Under the pieces are notes generated by a model. The model was not told where the DNA came from, searched no databases, and was given only the letters and a program-made list of their open reading frames with translations. From a virus, in IMG/VR virus record IMGVR_UViG_3300025929_000048, positions 1-23,937 of that record: a DNA stretch of 23,937 nucleotides; one strand, 5' to 3'. The translations under genes were made by a program, and so were the position numbers. Shown here in pieces: positions 11,877 through 20,114 of this stretch (position 1 is the stretch's first letter; every line of letters begins with the position of its first letter).

Positions 11877-12796
11877 AGAAACTCCCGCAGCGCGTCCACA
11901 GCCTGCTGCACACCGCGCTCCAACCCCAGCGGATGCCTCCACCCGGCCGCTGCCAACCGGTGCCCGTCCAGCATGATGTCGCCCACCTGCCCCGGCCGCC
12001 CCTGGCCGCCGACCCGCACCGCAGCCTCCGGACGACCGACCGCCGTCGCCACCAACCGCGCGAAATGCGCATGGCTCACCCGGCGCTCGCCGGCCACATG
12101 GCAGTGCGACCAGTCATCCGGCGCCTGCTTGAGCATCCACACCCACGCCGAGGCGCAGTCCTGCGCGTGGATGAACCGCCGCTCCCCAGGGACCACCTCG
12201 AGTCGGTCGCCGCGCCATGCCCGCGCCATCAGCACCGGCAGGAGCTTCGAGAGCGGCTGCCCCTCACCGAACACGTTCCCCGTATGCGACACCAATACCG
12301 GCATCCCGTACGCCTCGCGGTACGCCAGGGCGAGAGCGTCCTGCGCCGCCTTCGATGCCGCGTAGGGCGTCTGCGGCCTCGGCGCCGAGTACTCCGTGTG
12401 CGCGATGTGCGAGGTGCCGAAGACCTCTGCGGACGAGACTTGCACGAACCGTCGCAGCGAATACAGGCCCCGGGCGTACTCGAGCAGCGTCATCGCCAAC
12501 CGCACGTTGTTGTCCACCGCGTACATGGGCGCCTCGAGGCTGCGCGCGGCGTCAGCGTCGGCCGCCAGATTCACCACATACTGGACCTCGTCGCCGATCA
12601 CCTTCGCGAGGATCTTCGGGTCCGTGTGCGCGAGGTCCGCGTGCACCCACGCCACGCGCTCATGCGGCGACACATGCTCGTGGCCCTGCTCGCTGCGCGA
12701 GACCGCGATGATGCCCCAGTCCGTTTCCTCGAGGATGTAGTCGACCACGTGCCGGCCGATGAACCCGGCCGCGCCCGCCACCAGGACCCGGGTCAC
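11873..12796 (-). CDS. NAD-dependent epimerase/dehydratase (extended SDR)
   Basis: The 307-residue protein starts with VLVAGAAGFIG (GxxGxxG, 8-14 region) for NAD(P) binding. It keeps VVNLAADADAARS, the active-site Ser in VQVSSAEVFG (121-122), and YAASK (Y145, K149). Downstream are TGNVFGEGQ and PGERRFIHAQDCASAWVW, typical of sugar epimerases/dehydratases. It probably converts a nucleotide sugar (UDP, GDP or dTDP type; not determinable here) used by the adjacent glycosyltransferases. GTG 12796 overlaps the preceding stop by four bases, and its own stop overlaps the next start. Phages rarely carry this enzyme unless they modify their own virion, their DNA or the host surface. Confidence 0.9.
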   Translation of the reverse strand: MTRVLVAGAAGFIGRHVVDYILEETDWGIIAVSRSEQGHEHVSPHERVAWVHADLAHTDPKILAKVIGDEVQYVVNLAADADAARSLEAPMYAVDNNVRLAMTLLEYARGLYSLRRFVQVSSAEVFGTSHIAHTEYSAPRPQTPYAASKAAQDALALAYREAYGMPVLVSHTGNVFGEGQPLSKLLPVLMARAWRGDRLEVVPGERRFIHAQDCASAWVWMLKQAPDDWSHCHVAGERRVSHAHFARLVATAVGRPEAAVRVGGQGRPGQVGDIMLDGHRLAAAGWRHPLGLERGVQQAVDALREFL

Positions 12797-13467
12797 ACCG
12801 CGCTCCCGAACCGGGCGTAACGCCGCTCGAACTCGGCCCGGTCCGCCGCCTCATGCTGCGCTCCCAGCGCGTACACGTCGTCCGGTTGCGCTTTGCCCCA
12901 CGCCGGATGCATGTGCTCGATCACGCAGTCCGGCGCCGACACCCACACCCCGCGCTGTTTCGCAGCACACACGATCTCGTCGTCCGCGAACCAATGCTTA
13001 TAGCCCTCGTGCATCACCACCCCGGGCGCATCCCACCCCGCGCCCGGATCGTCGATATAGGAGCGGCGCAACAGGAAGTGGGTCGCGTGCTCCCCGGCCA
13101 TCACCTTCGGGTGCCCGAGGTCGTTCGTGCCGACCACATGGAACCGGTCGCCGGCCGCTGCGAGCGCAGCGGTATCCCAGCCGGTATGAAATCGGACGTC
13201 CTCCCCGACGAACAGCACCCACGGCTGATGCGTCGCAGCTGTGCCCTTGTTGACCTTCGGCGGCATCCCGATCTCGTCGCACGTCACGACGCCCGCGCCC
13301 AGATCCAGCCACGCCCGCGCCAACACCTCGTCGCCGCGGTGCACGACCGCGGACACCAGCTTGCGGCCCCACGGCGCTCCGCTGGCCTCCAGCGACCGCA
13401 TGAACGGGTACGCCGCCTCGGGCCGCATCGCGGGCACGATGATGTCGATCCAGTCCTTAGGCGCCAC
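12793..13467 (-). CDS. Glycosyltransferase-like protein (GT-A type)
   Basis: The 224-residue product starts VAPKDWIDIIVPAMRPEAAY and has WVLFVGEDVRFHTGWDTAAL, where the ED-V segment (89-91) is at the usual metal-binding place, then HFLLRRSYIDDPG and HWFADDEIVCAAKQRGVWVS (DDE 162-164), which fits the second acidic site of GT2-like enzymes. Ends with VIEHMHPAWGKAQPDDVY. The fold is inferred from these segments, and the donor and acceptor are unknown. GTG 13467 overlaps the end of the GT4 gene by 11 bases. A longer frame up to 13695 lies antisense to nothing useful and inside the GT4 gene, so it is rejected. Confidence 0.75.
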   Translation of the reverse strand: MAPKDWIDIIVPAMRPEAAYPFMRSLEASGAPWGRKLVSAVVHRGDEVLARAWLDLGAGVVTCDEIGMPPKVNKGTAATHQPWVLFVGEDVRFHTGWDTAALAAAGDRFHVVGTNDLGHPKVMAGEHATHFLLRRSYIDDPGAGWDAPGVVMHEGYKHWFADDEIVCAAKQRGVWVSAPDCVIEHMHPAWGKAQPDDVYALGAQHEAADRAEFERRYARFGSAV

Positions 13468-14458
13468 GGTACGCGTCCTCCCACTTGTCGATGTGCTGAT
13501 CGATAGTCCAGAGGTTCGCCTGGGCGCGGGCCGCAGTCCCCATGTACGCCCGCAGCCCGGGATTCCCGGCCAGCAGCTCCAGGTACCGGGCCCATTCATG
13601 ATCCGCTTTAACCAGGAACCCCGTGACGCCGTGCTCGACGAAACCCCGGTACGGTTCCACGTCAGATGCGATGACGACGATGCCCCGCGCCGCATACTCC
13701 AGGGCCTTCAGGGCGCTCTTGCACCGGTTGAACTGGGTCGGCGCGAGCGGCGCCAACCCCACCTGCCAGTCCAGGCGCCGCATATACGAGAGCGGATCCG
13801 ACCAGATCGGCGTCCACTCCCGCAGCCGCCCCCACGGCGCGCCCACGACGTGCCGGTAGTCGACGCCCATCATCGTGAAGCCGATCCCGGGATGCCGTGC
13901 GAAGAACCGGCGCAGCGGCCCGCGCACGTACGCGAAGTCGCCGGCGTGCGTGTCCGAACCGGACCAGCCGACCGTCATCGGCCCGGCCTGCACAACCGGC
14001 GCCAAACCGAACACCGCCCGGTCGAGACAGTTCGGCAGCACGTACACCGGCGCATCGACCTCGTACTGGGTGCGCACCACCTCGGCCAGATACGGCGTCG
14101 AGACCGTCACCCCGTCGGCCGACCGGATGTTCTCCAGGAAGCGGCGCCGCACCGCGGTGTCGTTGTAGAACTCCCGCGCTATCGGCGATCCCAGGTCCAC
14201 GTTGAGCAGGTCATCGTCGAGCTCGAACAGCCGCCGCACGTCCCCGGCCGCGTCCTGCCACCGGCGCGACGTGCCCTCGTTGCTGATCCGCTGCCCAACC
14301 AGCACATGACTGGCCGGCCGCTTGCCGGGTTGGAACGGCAGCACCATCCGGTACTCCACCGCGTGCCCGCGCGCCGCCAGCGCGTCCAGCGGCAGCTTCA
14401 TCCGGTAGTAGCCGACACCGTCCTCACCCGCGAGCCACCCGCCGACCGTGAGGGGCAT
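13457..14458 (-). CDS. GT4-like (GT-B fold) glycosyltransferase
   Basis: The 333-residue protein opens with TVGGWLAGEDGVGYYRMKLP, a glycine-rich loop near the N terminus. Middle: FELDDDLLNVDLGSPIAREF and VTVSTPYLAEVVRTQYEV, and YVLPNCLDRAVFG. The C-terminal donor domain has MTVGWSGSDTHAGDF and KSALKALEYAARGIVVIASD, followed by VEPYRGFVEHGVTGFLV, which is the usual GT4 region with the donor-binding Glu residues. ATG 14458 has GGAA about nine bases upstream; GTG 14479 and 14473 are alternatives. The frame is open to 15424 on this strand, but that part is a shadow of terminase genes. First gene of the minus-strand sugar operon; the 54-base gap before the next plus-strand gene must hold its promoter. 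Confidence 0.85.
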   Translation of the reverse strand: MPLTVGGWLAGEDGVGYYRMKLPLDALAARGHAVEYRMVLPFQPGKRPASHVLVGQRISNEGTSRRWQDAAGDVRRLFELDDDLLNVDLGSPIAREFYNDTAVRRRFLENIRSADGVTVSTPYLAEVVRTQYEVDAPVYVLPNCLDRAVFGLAPVVQAGPMTVGWSGSDTHAGDFAYVRGPLRRFFARHPGIGFTMMGVDYRHVVGAPWGRLREWTPIWSDPLSYMRRLDWQVGLAPLAPTQFNRCKSALKALEYAARGIVVIASDVEPYRGFVEHGVTGFLVKADHEWARYLELLAGNPGLRAYMGTAARAQANLWTIDQHIDKWEDAYRGA

Positions 14459-14512
14459 AGAACTGTGTTCCACGCTCACGATGATGGCACGTCTTAGTTC
14501 ATATGTTCGACA
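14459..14512. promoter_or_regulatory. Divergent gap between sugar operon and late genes
   Basis: The 54 bases separate the divergent GT4 and HTH genes, so promoters for both directions should lie here or inside the coding ends. A relatively AT-rich patch cttagttcatatgttcgaca (14492-14511) contains CATATG, a possible weak -10. I see no good -35 and no palindrome I would trust. Confidence 0.3.
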
Positions 14513-14995
14513 GTGAGCCGTATCATCATGGGCATGACCATGGTGACGGACGAGATGGTGCAGGCAGCGCGCCGATGCATGCCCGCGCGCTGGTCTATGG
14601 ACGACCTCCGCAACGCCATCGCGGCCGCCATCGCGGCCGCGCCACCGATCGGACTGGTGTTCGAACAGGGCCCGGCGCTCACACCCGAGCAACAGGCCGA
14701 GTGGGATCAGGAACTCGCTCAAGCCACGCCCCGCCCGCTGATCCGGGTCCACACCCCGACCCTGCACCCCGCGCTCGACCATCCCCTCGTCCTCGGCGGC
14801 ATCAGCGAGATAGCGGCCCGGCTCGAGGTCGCCCGCTCGACCGTCGTCGGGTGGATCAAACGCGCTGAGAAGATCGGGATGCCCGGCCCGATCGCCGTCC
14901 TCGCCGCCGGCCCCGTGTATGACCTCACCGCGCTCGAGACGTGGCACAAGGCGTGGAAGACGGGTGACGACGCCGATGGTGAGGCGCACGCCTGA
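14513..14995 (+). CDS. Helix-turn-helix protein next to the terminase genes
   Basis: The 160-residue product has an N-terminal helical part (MVQAARRCMPARWSMDDLRN, then AIAAAIAAAPPIG), a Pro-rich middle, and a C-terminal MerR/excisionase-like HTH: LGGISEIAARLEVARSTVVG followed by WIKRAEKIGMPGPIAVLAAG, and PVYDLTALETW. This is the pattern of proteins that read a short DNA site through a single HTH with a following wing. It could be an extra DNA-packaging factor or a regulator of the late operon. GTG 14513 is the first start; ATG 14528, 14534 and 14540 are in frame and equally possible because none has a clear Shine-Dalgarno sequence. The next gene overlaps it by 20 bases. Confidence 0.7.
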   Translation: MSRIIMGMTMVTDEMVQAARRCMPARWSMDDLRNAIAAAIAAAPPIGLVFEQGPALTPEQQAEWDQELAQATPRPLIRVHTPTLHPALDHPLVLGGISEIAARLEVARSTVVGWIKRAEKIGMPGPIAVLAAGPVYDLTALETWHKAWKTGDDADGEAHA

Positions 14996-15443
14996 ACAGA
15001 ACCGGGCCGCGCAGACCCGCAACAAGGGCCAGACCGTCGAGCGCGACGCCGAGGTCTGGAAGCTGCACATCCAGGGCCTGACCCTGCGCCAGATCGGGCA
15101 GCGCATGGGCATCCACCACACCACAGTCCTGGACATCGTCAACCGCGGCATCGCCGAGGTGCGCGACCCTCTGGTCAACGAGGTGCGCCGGGTCGCCGAC
15201 GAACGCTGGCACCTGCTGTGGAACAGACTCCAGCCCGCGGTCGAGGCCGGGGACGTGCAGGCGATCGAGGTGGGACGCAAGCTGCTCGAGTCGTGGCGCA
15301 AGATGTACGGGATCGACGGCCCGATCACGATCAACCTGAACGAGACCGGCACCGCGGACGACGCCGTCACCCGGCTCATCGCCGAAGCCGAGGCCGTGAT
15401 CGCCGCCGAGGAAGCGAAGATCAATGGTCGCGGCGGCGACTGA
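14976..15443 (+). CDS. Terminase small subunit
   Basis: The 155-residue protein has an N-terminal HTH (about 33-58: QGLTLRQIGQRMGIHHTTVL, DIVNRGIAEV), a central helical oligomerisation region (EVRRVADERWHLLWNRLQPA, VGRKLLESWRKMYGI), and a C-terminal acidic/Ala-rich helix likely to bind the large subunit. This layout and its place directly before the large subunit match phage TerS proteins, which recognise the packaging site as a ring. ATG 14976 overlaps the preceding gene in another frame; GTG 14979 is an alternative. The stop overlaps the start of the large subunit gene by 20 bases. Confidence 0.8.
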   Translation: MVRRTPEQNRAAQTRNKGQTVERDAEVWKLHIQGLTLRQIGQRMGIHHTTVLDIVNRGIAEVRDPLVNEVRRVADERWHLLWNRLQPAVEAGDVQAIEVGRKLLESWRKMYGIDGPITINLNETGTADDAVTRLIAEAEAVIAAEEAKINGRGGD

Positions 15444-17001
15444 CACCGCCACGCCGGCGCCCGTCGACGACTACCTCGCCGACGTCGACCCGCTCACCTG
15501 GACCTGGGCGTCCTACCTGCTGCGCTACGACAAACGGCTACTGAAGATCCCCCGCATGCGGCGCAAGCTGTGCCGGTTCGACCCGCTGCTGTTCGCGATC
15601 CTCTACCTGCGCCACCACCTCGCCAGTGAGGAAACCGGCGGGGAGATCAGCGTCAGCCAGTTCCACCTCGACCTGTGCAAGGACGCCCGTGCGTGGTGCC
15701 GCACGGACCTCGGGCCGGCCGAGTCGCGCACCGCCTGGGTCGCGCCCCGCGGCTCCGGCAAATCAACGTGGGTGTTCCTGATCCTGCCGCTGTGGGCGCT
15801 CGCGCACCGGCACCGCCGCTACATCGCCGCGTTCGCCGACTCCGCCACCCAGGCCGAACAGCACCTCATGTCATTCAAGCTCGAGCTGGACAACAACGAG
15901 CTGCTGCGCGCCGACCACCCGAAACTGTGCCAGGCCGCCACCCGGCCCACCGGTACGACCGTCGCCGACCGGCAGGGCCTGTATCTGTCGCAGTCAGGGT
16001 GCGCGTTCGCCGCCAAGGGCATCGACTCGAGCACGTTGGGCGCGAAGGTCGGCAACCGGCGCCCCGACCTGATCCTGTTCGACGACATCGAACCCGACGA
16101 GTCGAACTACAGCGCGGGGCAGAAGGAGAAGCGGCAGAAGACGATCGTCAACGCGGTGTTCCCGATGAACCTCAACGCCGTCGTCGTCATCGCGGGCACC
16201 ACAGTCATGGCCGGGTCGATCATCCACGATATCGTCCGGCAGCTCGACGACCCCGACGCGCCCGAGTGGCCGCGTCAGGAGAACATCAGGGTCCGCTACT
16301 ACCCGGCGATCGTCGCCGACCACGACGGCACCGAACGCAGCCTGTGGCCGCAACGCTGGACCCTGACGTTCCTGGTCTCCATCCGGCACACCCCCTCGTA
16401 CGCGCTCAACTTCGAGAACAAACCGGTCTCCCAGGGCGGCTGGTGGCACGCCGCGTACATCCGCTACGGCCACCGGGAGCACTACAACCGGGTCGTCCTG
16501 GTCGTCGACGGAGCCGTCACCACCAAGGACAGCTCGGACTTCACCGGTGTCGCCGTCGGCGCCCTGTCCATCCCAGCCCGCAAGATCTACCTGCGCGAAG
16601 CGCTCGAGCTGAAACTCTCCGGCGAACCGCTGCGCAACCGGATCATCGAAGTCGGTGTGGACCTCGGCGTCGACTACGCCCTGGTCGAAGCCAACCAGGG
16701 CGGCGACCTGTGGCATATGGCGCTGCACGACATGCCGTTCCGTATCGCGACTTTCACCCAGAAGGAACCCAAGCCGGTGCGCATCCGCCGGATGCTCGCC
16801 CTCTACGAGCGCGCCGGCGGCCGGATCGAGCACGAGAAGCCTCTGCCCGCGCTCGAGAAGCAGCAGCTCGCCTATCCGAACCTGCTGCACGAGGACGTCC
16901 TGGACGCCTCAGCAGCGGTGTCCGAACACCTGGTCGCGATGCTGTTCCAAGCCATCGGCGCCCGCGACAAAGCCTTCGTCAGGCAGTTCTCCTACCGGTA
17001 G
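15424..17001 (+). CDS. terL: Terminase large subunit
   Basis: The 525-residue packaging motor has Walker A APRGSGKST (107-115), Walker B DLILFDDIE (215-223), a coupling segment VVVIAGTT (253-260), and the RNase H-like nuclease domain: VVLVVDGAVT (D362 as first acidic residue), YALVEANQGG (E422) and HEDVLDA (D491, D494). The ATPase pumps DNA into the procapsid and the nuclease cuts the concatemer. The length is normal for the family. ATG 15424 overlaps the small subunit gene. It precedes the portal gene by 14 bases, the usual order of a packaging module. No cos or pac site is recognised nearby. Confidence 0.95.
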   Translation: MVAAATDTATPAPVDDYLADVDPLTWTWASYLLRYDKRLLKIPRMRRKLCRFDPLLFAILYLRHHLASEETGGEISVSQFHLDLCKDARAWCRTDLGPAESRTAWVAPRGSGKSTWVFLILPLWALAHRHRRYIAAFADSATQAEQHLMSFKLELDNNELLRADHPKLCQAATRPTGTTVADRQGLYLSQSGCAFAAKGIDSSTLGAKVGNRRPDLILFDDIEPDESNYSAGQKEKRQKTIVNAVFPMNLNAVVVIAGTTVMAGSIIHDIVRQLDDPDAPEWPRQENIRVRYYPAIVADHDGTERSLWPQRWTLTFLVSIRHTPSYALNFENKPVSQGGWWHAAYIRYGHREHYNRVVLVVDGAVTTKDSSDFTGVAVGALSIPARKIYLREALELKLSGEPLRNRIIEVGVDLGVDYALVEANQGGDLWHMALHDMPFRIATFTQKEPKPVRIRRMLALYERAGGRIEHEKPLPALEKQQLAYPNLLHEDVLDASAAVSEHLVAMLFQAIGARDKAFVRQFSYR

Positions 17002-17015
17002 AAAGGGGCCCCGTC

Positions 17016-20000
17016 GTGCCTTTGGACGGCGAGTACACGCCGCTGACCGACTCCACCCTCATGGGCACGATGGTCGACGCCCTGCCACGAGACGACATCG
17101 ACCTTGCCCTGACCGAGATCACCGCGGCGTTGCAGGGCTACGACCACGCCAAGGAGTACGACGAGATCAACCTGTGGGAGCAGAACATGCTCTCGAGGGA
17201 GGGGCGCACGCTGCGGCAGGCGGACATCGAGTTCGACCCCAACTTCTGCCTCGGCCGAGAAACCGAGATCATCACACGCGATGGCGTGCGGCGCCTCGGC
17301 GACATGGCCGGCGAGACCGTCGAAGTGTGGACCGCGCAAGGATGGCACAAGGGCGAGATCGCCTCGTTCGGACGTCAGCGCCTTTACCGCGCCACGCTCA
17401 CCCCCACCGCGTGGATCGAGGCCCATACGGACAAACTCGGTCGCCGCGTGCCCGAGCACTGGCACCGCGGCGGCAGCCGCCACCAGGTCCAGCTACGCGC
17501 GACCGCGGAACACCTGTGGGAATTGGCCGACGGCACCACGACCCGGGCGCTCGCACCAGGAGATATGGTGCGCGGCCACGTCGTCACAGAGGTCACGAAC
17601 CGTGCGGTCTACGACGCGGGGTGGGTTCACGGCATCGTGTTCGCCGACGGGCGCCAATGCAACGCGAAGCGCACACCGCATTCGCGCTCCTACGAGCTGC
17701 GACTGTGCGGCGCGAAAGCGGACCACTTGGCGCGCTTGGAAGCGTCGCCGATGCACGTGAATACCACGCATCCCGCGCATGCCGGCGGTGAACCGGTCGT
17801 CTATCTCAACAGCGGCATCCTGCTCAAGAAGCTGCCCGTCGCGGCCGACGCCGACTACGCGCGCGGCTTCTTGGAGGGGTGGCTCGCCGGAGACGGCGAC
17901 CACAGACCCAACAAGGTGGCCGGCGCCACCCGGCTGCACACGCAGCACGAGCACGCCGAGGAATGGGTGCGTGGGCACGCGGCGCTAGCCGGCTACTTCC
18001 TGACCGGCCACCAGCGCTCCAGGGCCCCGCGAGCCACGTTCCCGGGCGGCATCGACCACACTCCCCAGCATGACGTGCACACCTTCTTCCTTGTACGCGC
18101 GCCCCGCGCCTGGCAGGTCCTGTCCGTCGAAAAGGATGAGATCGAAGAGGTCTACTGCGCGACCGTGCCCGATGTGCACCGCTTCACGCTGGCCAGCGGC
18201 ATCTACACGGGAAACTGCTCCCCGGTGATCGACGCCGTCAACGACCGGCTGTTGGTCTCCAGCGTCACCGCGACCGCCGGCGCCGACACCGACACCGCCG
18301 CCTCCGACACCGCGACCACCGCGCTGGCCGGCATCATCCAAGCCAACGAGATGGACTCCCGCTACCGGGACTGGAACCGCAAAGCCCTGCGCGACGGCGA
18401 CGCATACATCATCGTCTGGCCCGACGAAACCCACCCCGCCGACTACCAGCCGGAGCTTACGAACGAGGTCGACCCCACCGACGGCCTCGGCCCGGATCCG
18501 CTGCTCGGGGTGAACATCACCTACGCCGACCCGCGCAACGCCCGCATGTTCTACGACCCGCAGAACCCGCGCCTCAAGCGGTTCTTCGCCACCATGTGGG
18601 AGACGCAGCTGCGCGGGGAGAAGAAGACCCGCATCCGGATGGACCTGTACTACCCGGACCGCATCGAGAAGTGGATCAGCGCGCCGGGCAACCGGCAGAA
18701 GACCGCGAAAGAGTTCGAGCCGTTCCTCGACCCGGACGACAACGCCGACGACGACTATCCCGGCTCCGGCGCCGACCCGGACAACGACCCCGCGCCCGCC
18801 GCGTCGTGGCCGATGCCCAACCCGTTCGGGCAGATCCCCGTATTCCACCTGCGCACCGCGTACGAGTACGGCAAACCGGTCCACGCGAACGCGTTCGCGC
18901 TCCAGGACGCCATCAGCAAGCTCGTCGAGATGCTGATGGTCACGGTCGAGTTCAACGGGTACCCGCAGCGCTACGCCCTCCAGGAGGCCGACAGCCTGGG
19001 CACCCAGTCCATCCGCGAGGACCCGCTCGCCGAGCACTCCCCGGCCGACTGGGATCATGACTTCACCGAGACCGCTCTGTCGACCACAAGTGTGGTTTCC
19101 GGCGCGATCAGCAACGAGACCGGGTCGAACTACGAGGCCAACCCCGGCGCCATGCAGATCTACAAGGGCTTCAAAGCGGTCGGCAGCTTCACCACCGCGA
19201 CCCCGGGCGCGTTCCTCGACCCGTTCAAGAACTTCGTCACCAGCATCGCGACCACCACCTCCACCCCCCTGTGGAAGTTCCAGGGGCTGGGCGGCACCAC
19301 CCCGTCCGGGGAGGCGCTGCGCATCGCGGAGATGCCGCTGGTGCAGCACGCCCTGGACCTGATGGCGATGCTCGGCAGCCCGTACGAGGACATGTACGAG
19401 TTCGCACTGCTGGTGATCGGCGTCACCGCGAAGGTGAAGATCGCGTGGGCGAACCCGGCCACCTCGGATCTGAAGGAAACCTGGGACCTGGTCAAAGCGA
19501 AGATCGAGCTGGGTGTGCCGCGGGACGTCGCGTTCATGCAGGCCGGGATCAGCGAAGCCGAGGCACAGGAATGGGCCAAGACCTACAACGACGTGTTCGC
19601 CACCGCCGCCTACTACCAGGGCCGCGCGGACATGTACCTGGCCCAGGCCGAGCTGCTGCGGCAGCAGGCGGTCGCGGCGAAAATCGCCAACGGCGTCCCC
19701 CAGCGCGTCGCCCTGATCGAGGACGGCCGCAGCGAGCAGGACGTCGACGGGTGGCTCGCCGACACCGAGCAGGAACGCACCCTCGAGCGCAAAACACAGA
19801 TCTTCCAGCAGCTGACCCAGGGCATGCAGTCGCTCGGCATGGCCGTGAACCTCAACGTGATCAGCGAGCAGGGCGCGAACCAGATCGTCATGTCCCTGTT
19901 CGGGGAGCTGATGCCCGAGATCCCCTCGGCCGAGCTCGAGGTCGACGAGGAAGACGAACCGGACCCGGCCGCGTTCCCGCCGCACCCGCTCCAGCCGGGC

Positions 20001-20111
20001 ATGCCCGGTGAGGAGCCGCACGAGGGGGGCGCGCCGCCGGCGATCCCCGGTGTGCCCGGCCTGCCGCCCGGCACTCCGGCCCCCGTGCACATCTACGACC
20101 CGAATAACTAG
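17016..20111 (+). CDS. Portal protein containing an intein (precursor)
   Basis: The 1031-residue precursor breaks into N-extein 1-77, intein 78-400 and C-extein 401-1031; the mature portal would have 708 residues. The C-extein has the SPP1 gp6-like portal pattern: ITYADPRNARMFYDPQNPRL, a long segment around GKPVHANAFALQDAISKLVE, NGYPQRYAL, and WKFQGLGGTTPSGEALRIAE near the tunnel-loop region. It ends in a Pro/Gly-rich tail (HPLQPGMPGEEPHEGG). GTG 17016 has GAAAGGGG ahead of it, 15 bases after the terminase stop. The frame remains open upstream as far as 15675, but that lies antisense in meaning to terL and is rejected. The portal forms the dodecameric DNA channel at the capsid vertex, and splicing is needed for a working protein. 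Confidence 0.92.
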   Translation: MPLDGEYTPLTDSTLMGTMVDALPRDDIDLALTEITAALQGYDHAKEYDEINLWEQNMLSREGRTLRQADIEFDPNFCLGRETEIITRDGVRRLGDMAGETVEVWTAQGWHKGEIASFGRQRLYRATLTPTAWIEAHTDKLGRRVPEHWHRGGSRHQVQLRATAEHLWELADGTTTRALAPGDMVRGHVVTEVTNRAVYDAGWVHGIVFADGRQCNAKRTPHSRSYELRLCGAKADHLARLEASPMHVNTTHPAHAGGEPVVYLNSGILLKKLPVAADADYARGFLEGWLAGDGDHRPNKVAGATRLHTQHEHAEEWVRGHAALAGYFLTGHQRSRAPRATFPGGIDHTPQHDVHTFFLVRAPRAWQVLSVEKDEIEEVYCATVPDVHRFTLASGIYTGNCSPVIDAVNDRLLVSSVTATAGADTDTAASDTATTALAGIIQANEMDSRYRDWNRKALRDGDAYIIVWPDETHPADYQPELTNEVDPTDGLGPDPLLGVNITYADPRNARMFYDPQNPRLKRFFATMWETQLRGEKKTRIRMDLYYPDRIEKWISAPGNRQKTAKEFEPFLDPDDNADDDYPGSGADPDNDPAPAASWPMPNPFGQIPVFHLRTAYEYGKPVHANAFALQDAISKLVEMLMVTVEFNGYPQRYALQEADSLGTQSIREDPLAEHSPADWDHDFTETALSTTSVVSGAISNETGSNYEANPGAMQIYKGFKAVGSFTTATPGAFLDPFKNFVTSIATTTSTPLWKFQGLGGTTPSGEALRIAEMPLVQHALDLMAMLGSPYEDMYEFALLVIGVTAKVKIAWANPATSDLKETWDLVKAKIELGVPRDVAFMQAGISEAEAQEWAKTYNDVFATAAYYQGRADMYLAQAELLRQQAVAAKIANGVPQRVALIEDGRSEQDVDGWLADTEQERTLERKTQIFQQLTQGMQSLGMAVNLNVISEQGANQIVMSLFGELMPEIPSAELEVDEEDEPDPAAFPPHPLQPGMPGEEPHEGGAPPAIPGVPGLPPGTPAPVHIYDPNN
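17247..18215 (+). mobile_element. Intein with LAGLIDADG homing endonuclease in the portal gene
   Basis: The 323-residue intein begins with Cys78 in CLGRETEIITRDGVRRLGD (block A), has block B T163-x-x-H166 in ATAEHLWELADG, and ends with EEVYCATVPDVHRFTLASG and IYTGN before Cys401 (blocks F and G). The terminal Asn400 and the +1 Cys fit class 1 splicing; the penultimate residue is Gly399 rather than the usual His. Two LAGLIDADG motifs lie between: GWVHGIVFADGR (D211) and ARGFLEGWLAGDGD (D293), so the endonuclease is probably active. The insertion lies in FDPNF-CSPVIDAVNDRL, a conserved part of the portal. It probably spread by cutting an intein-free portal gene. Confidence 0.92.
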
Positions 20112-20114
20112 CCC

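Noticed and set aside
14480-15424. N-terminal extension of the GT4 gene on the minus strand
   Set aside because: It runs antisense through the HTH and terminase small subunit genes; the glycosyltransferase fold begins at the Met at 14458.
15675-17015. A frame upstream of the portal gene that stays open for 447 codons
   Set aside because: It lies in another frame over terL, is rich in Arg/Pro/His as expected for a shadow at high GC, and the portal has its own GTG with a ribosome binding site at 17016.
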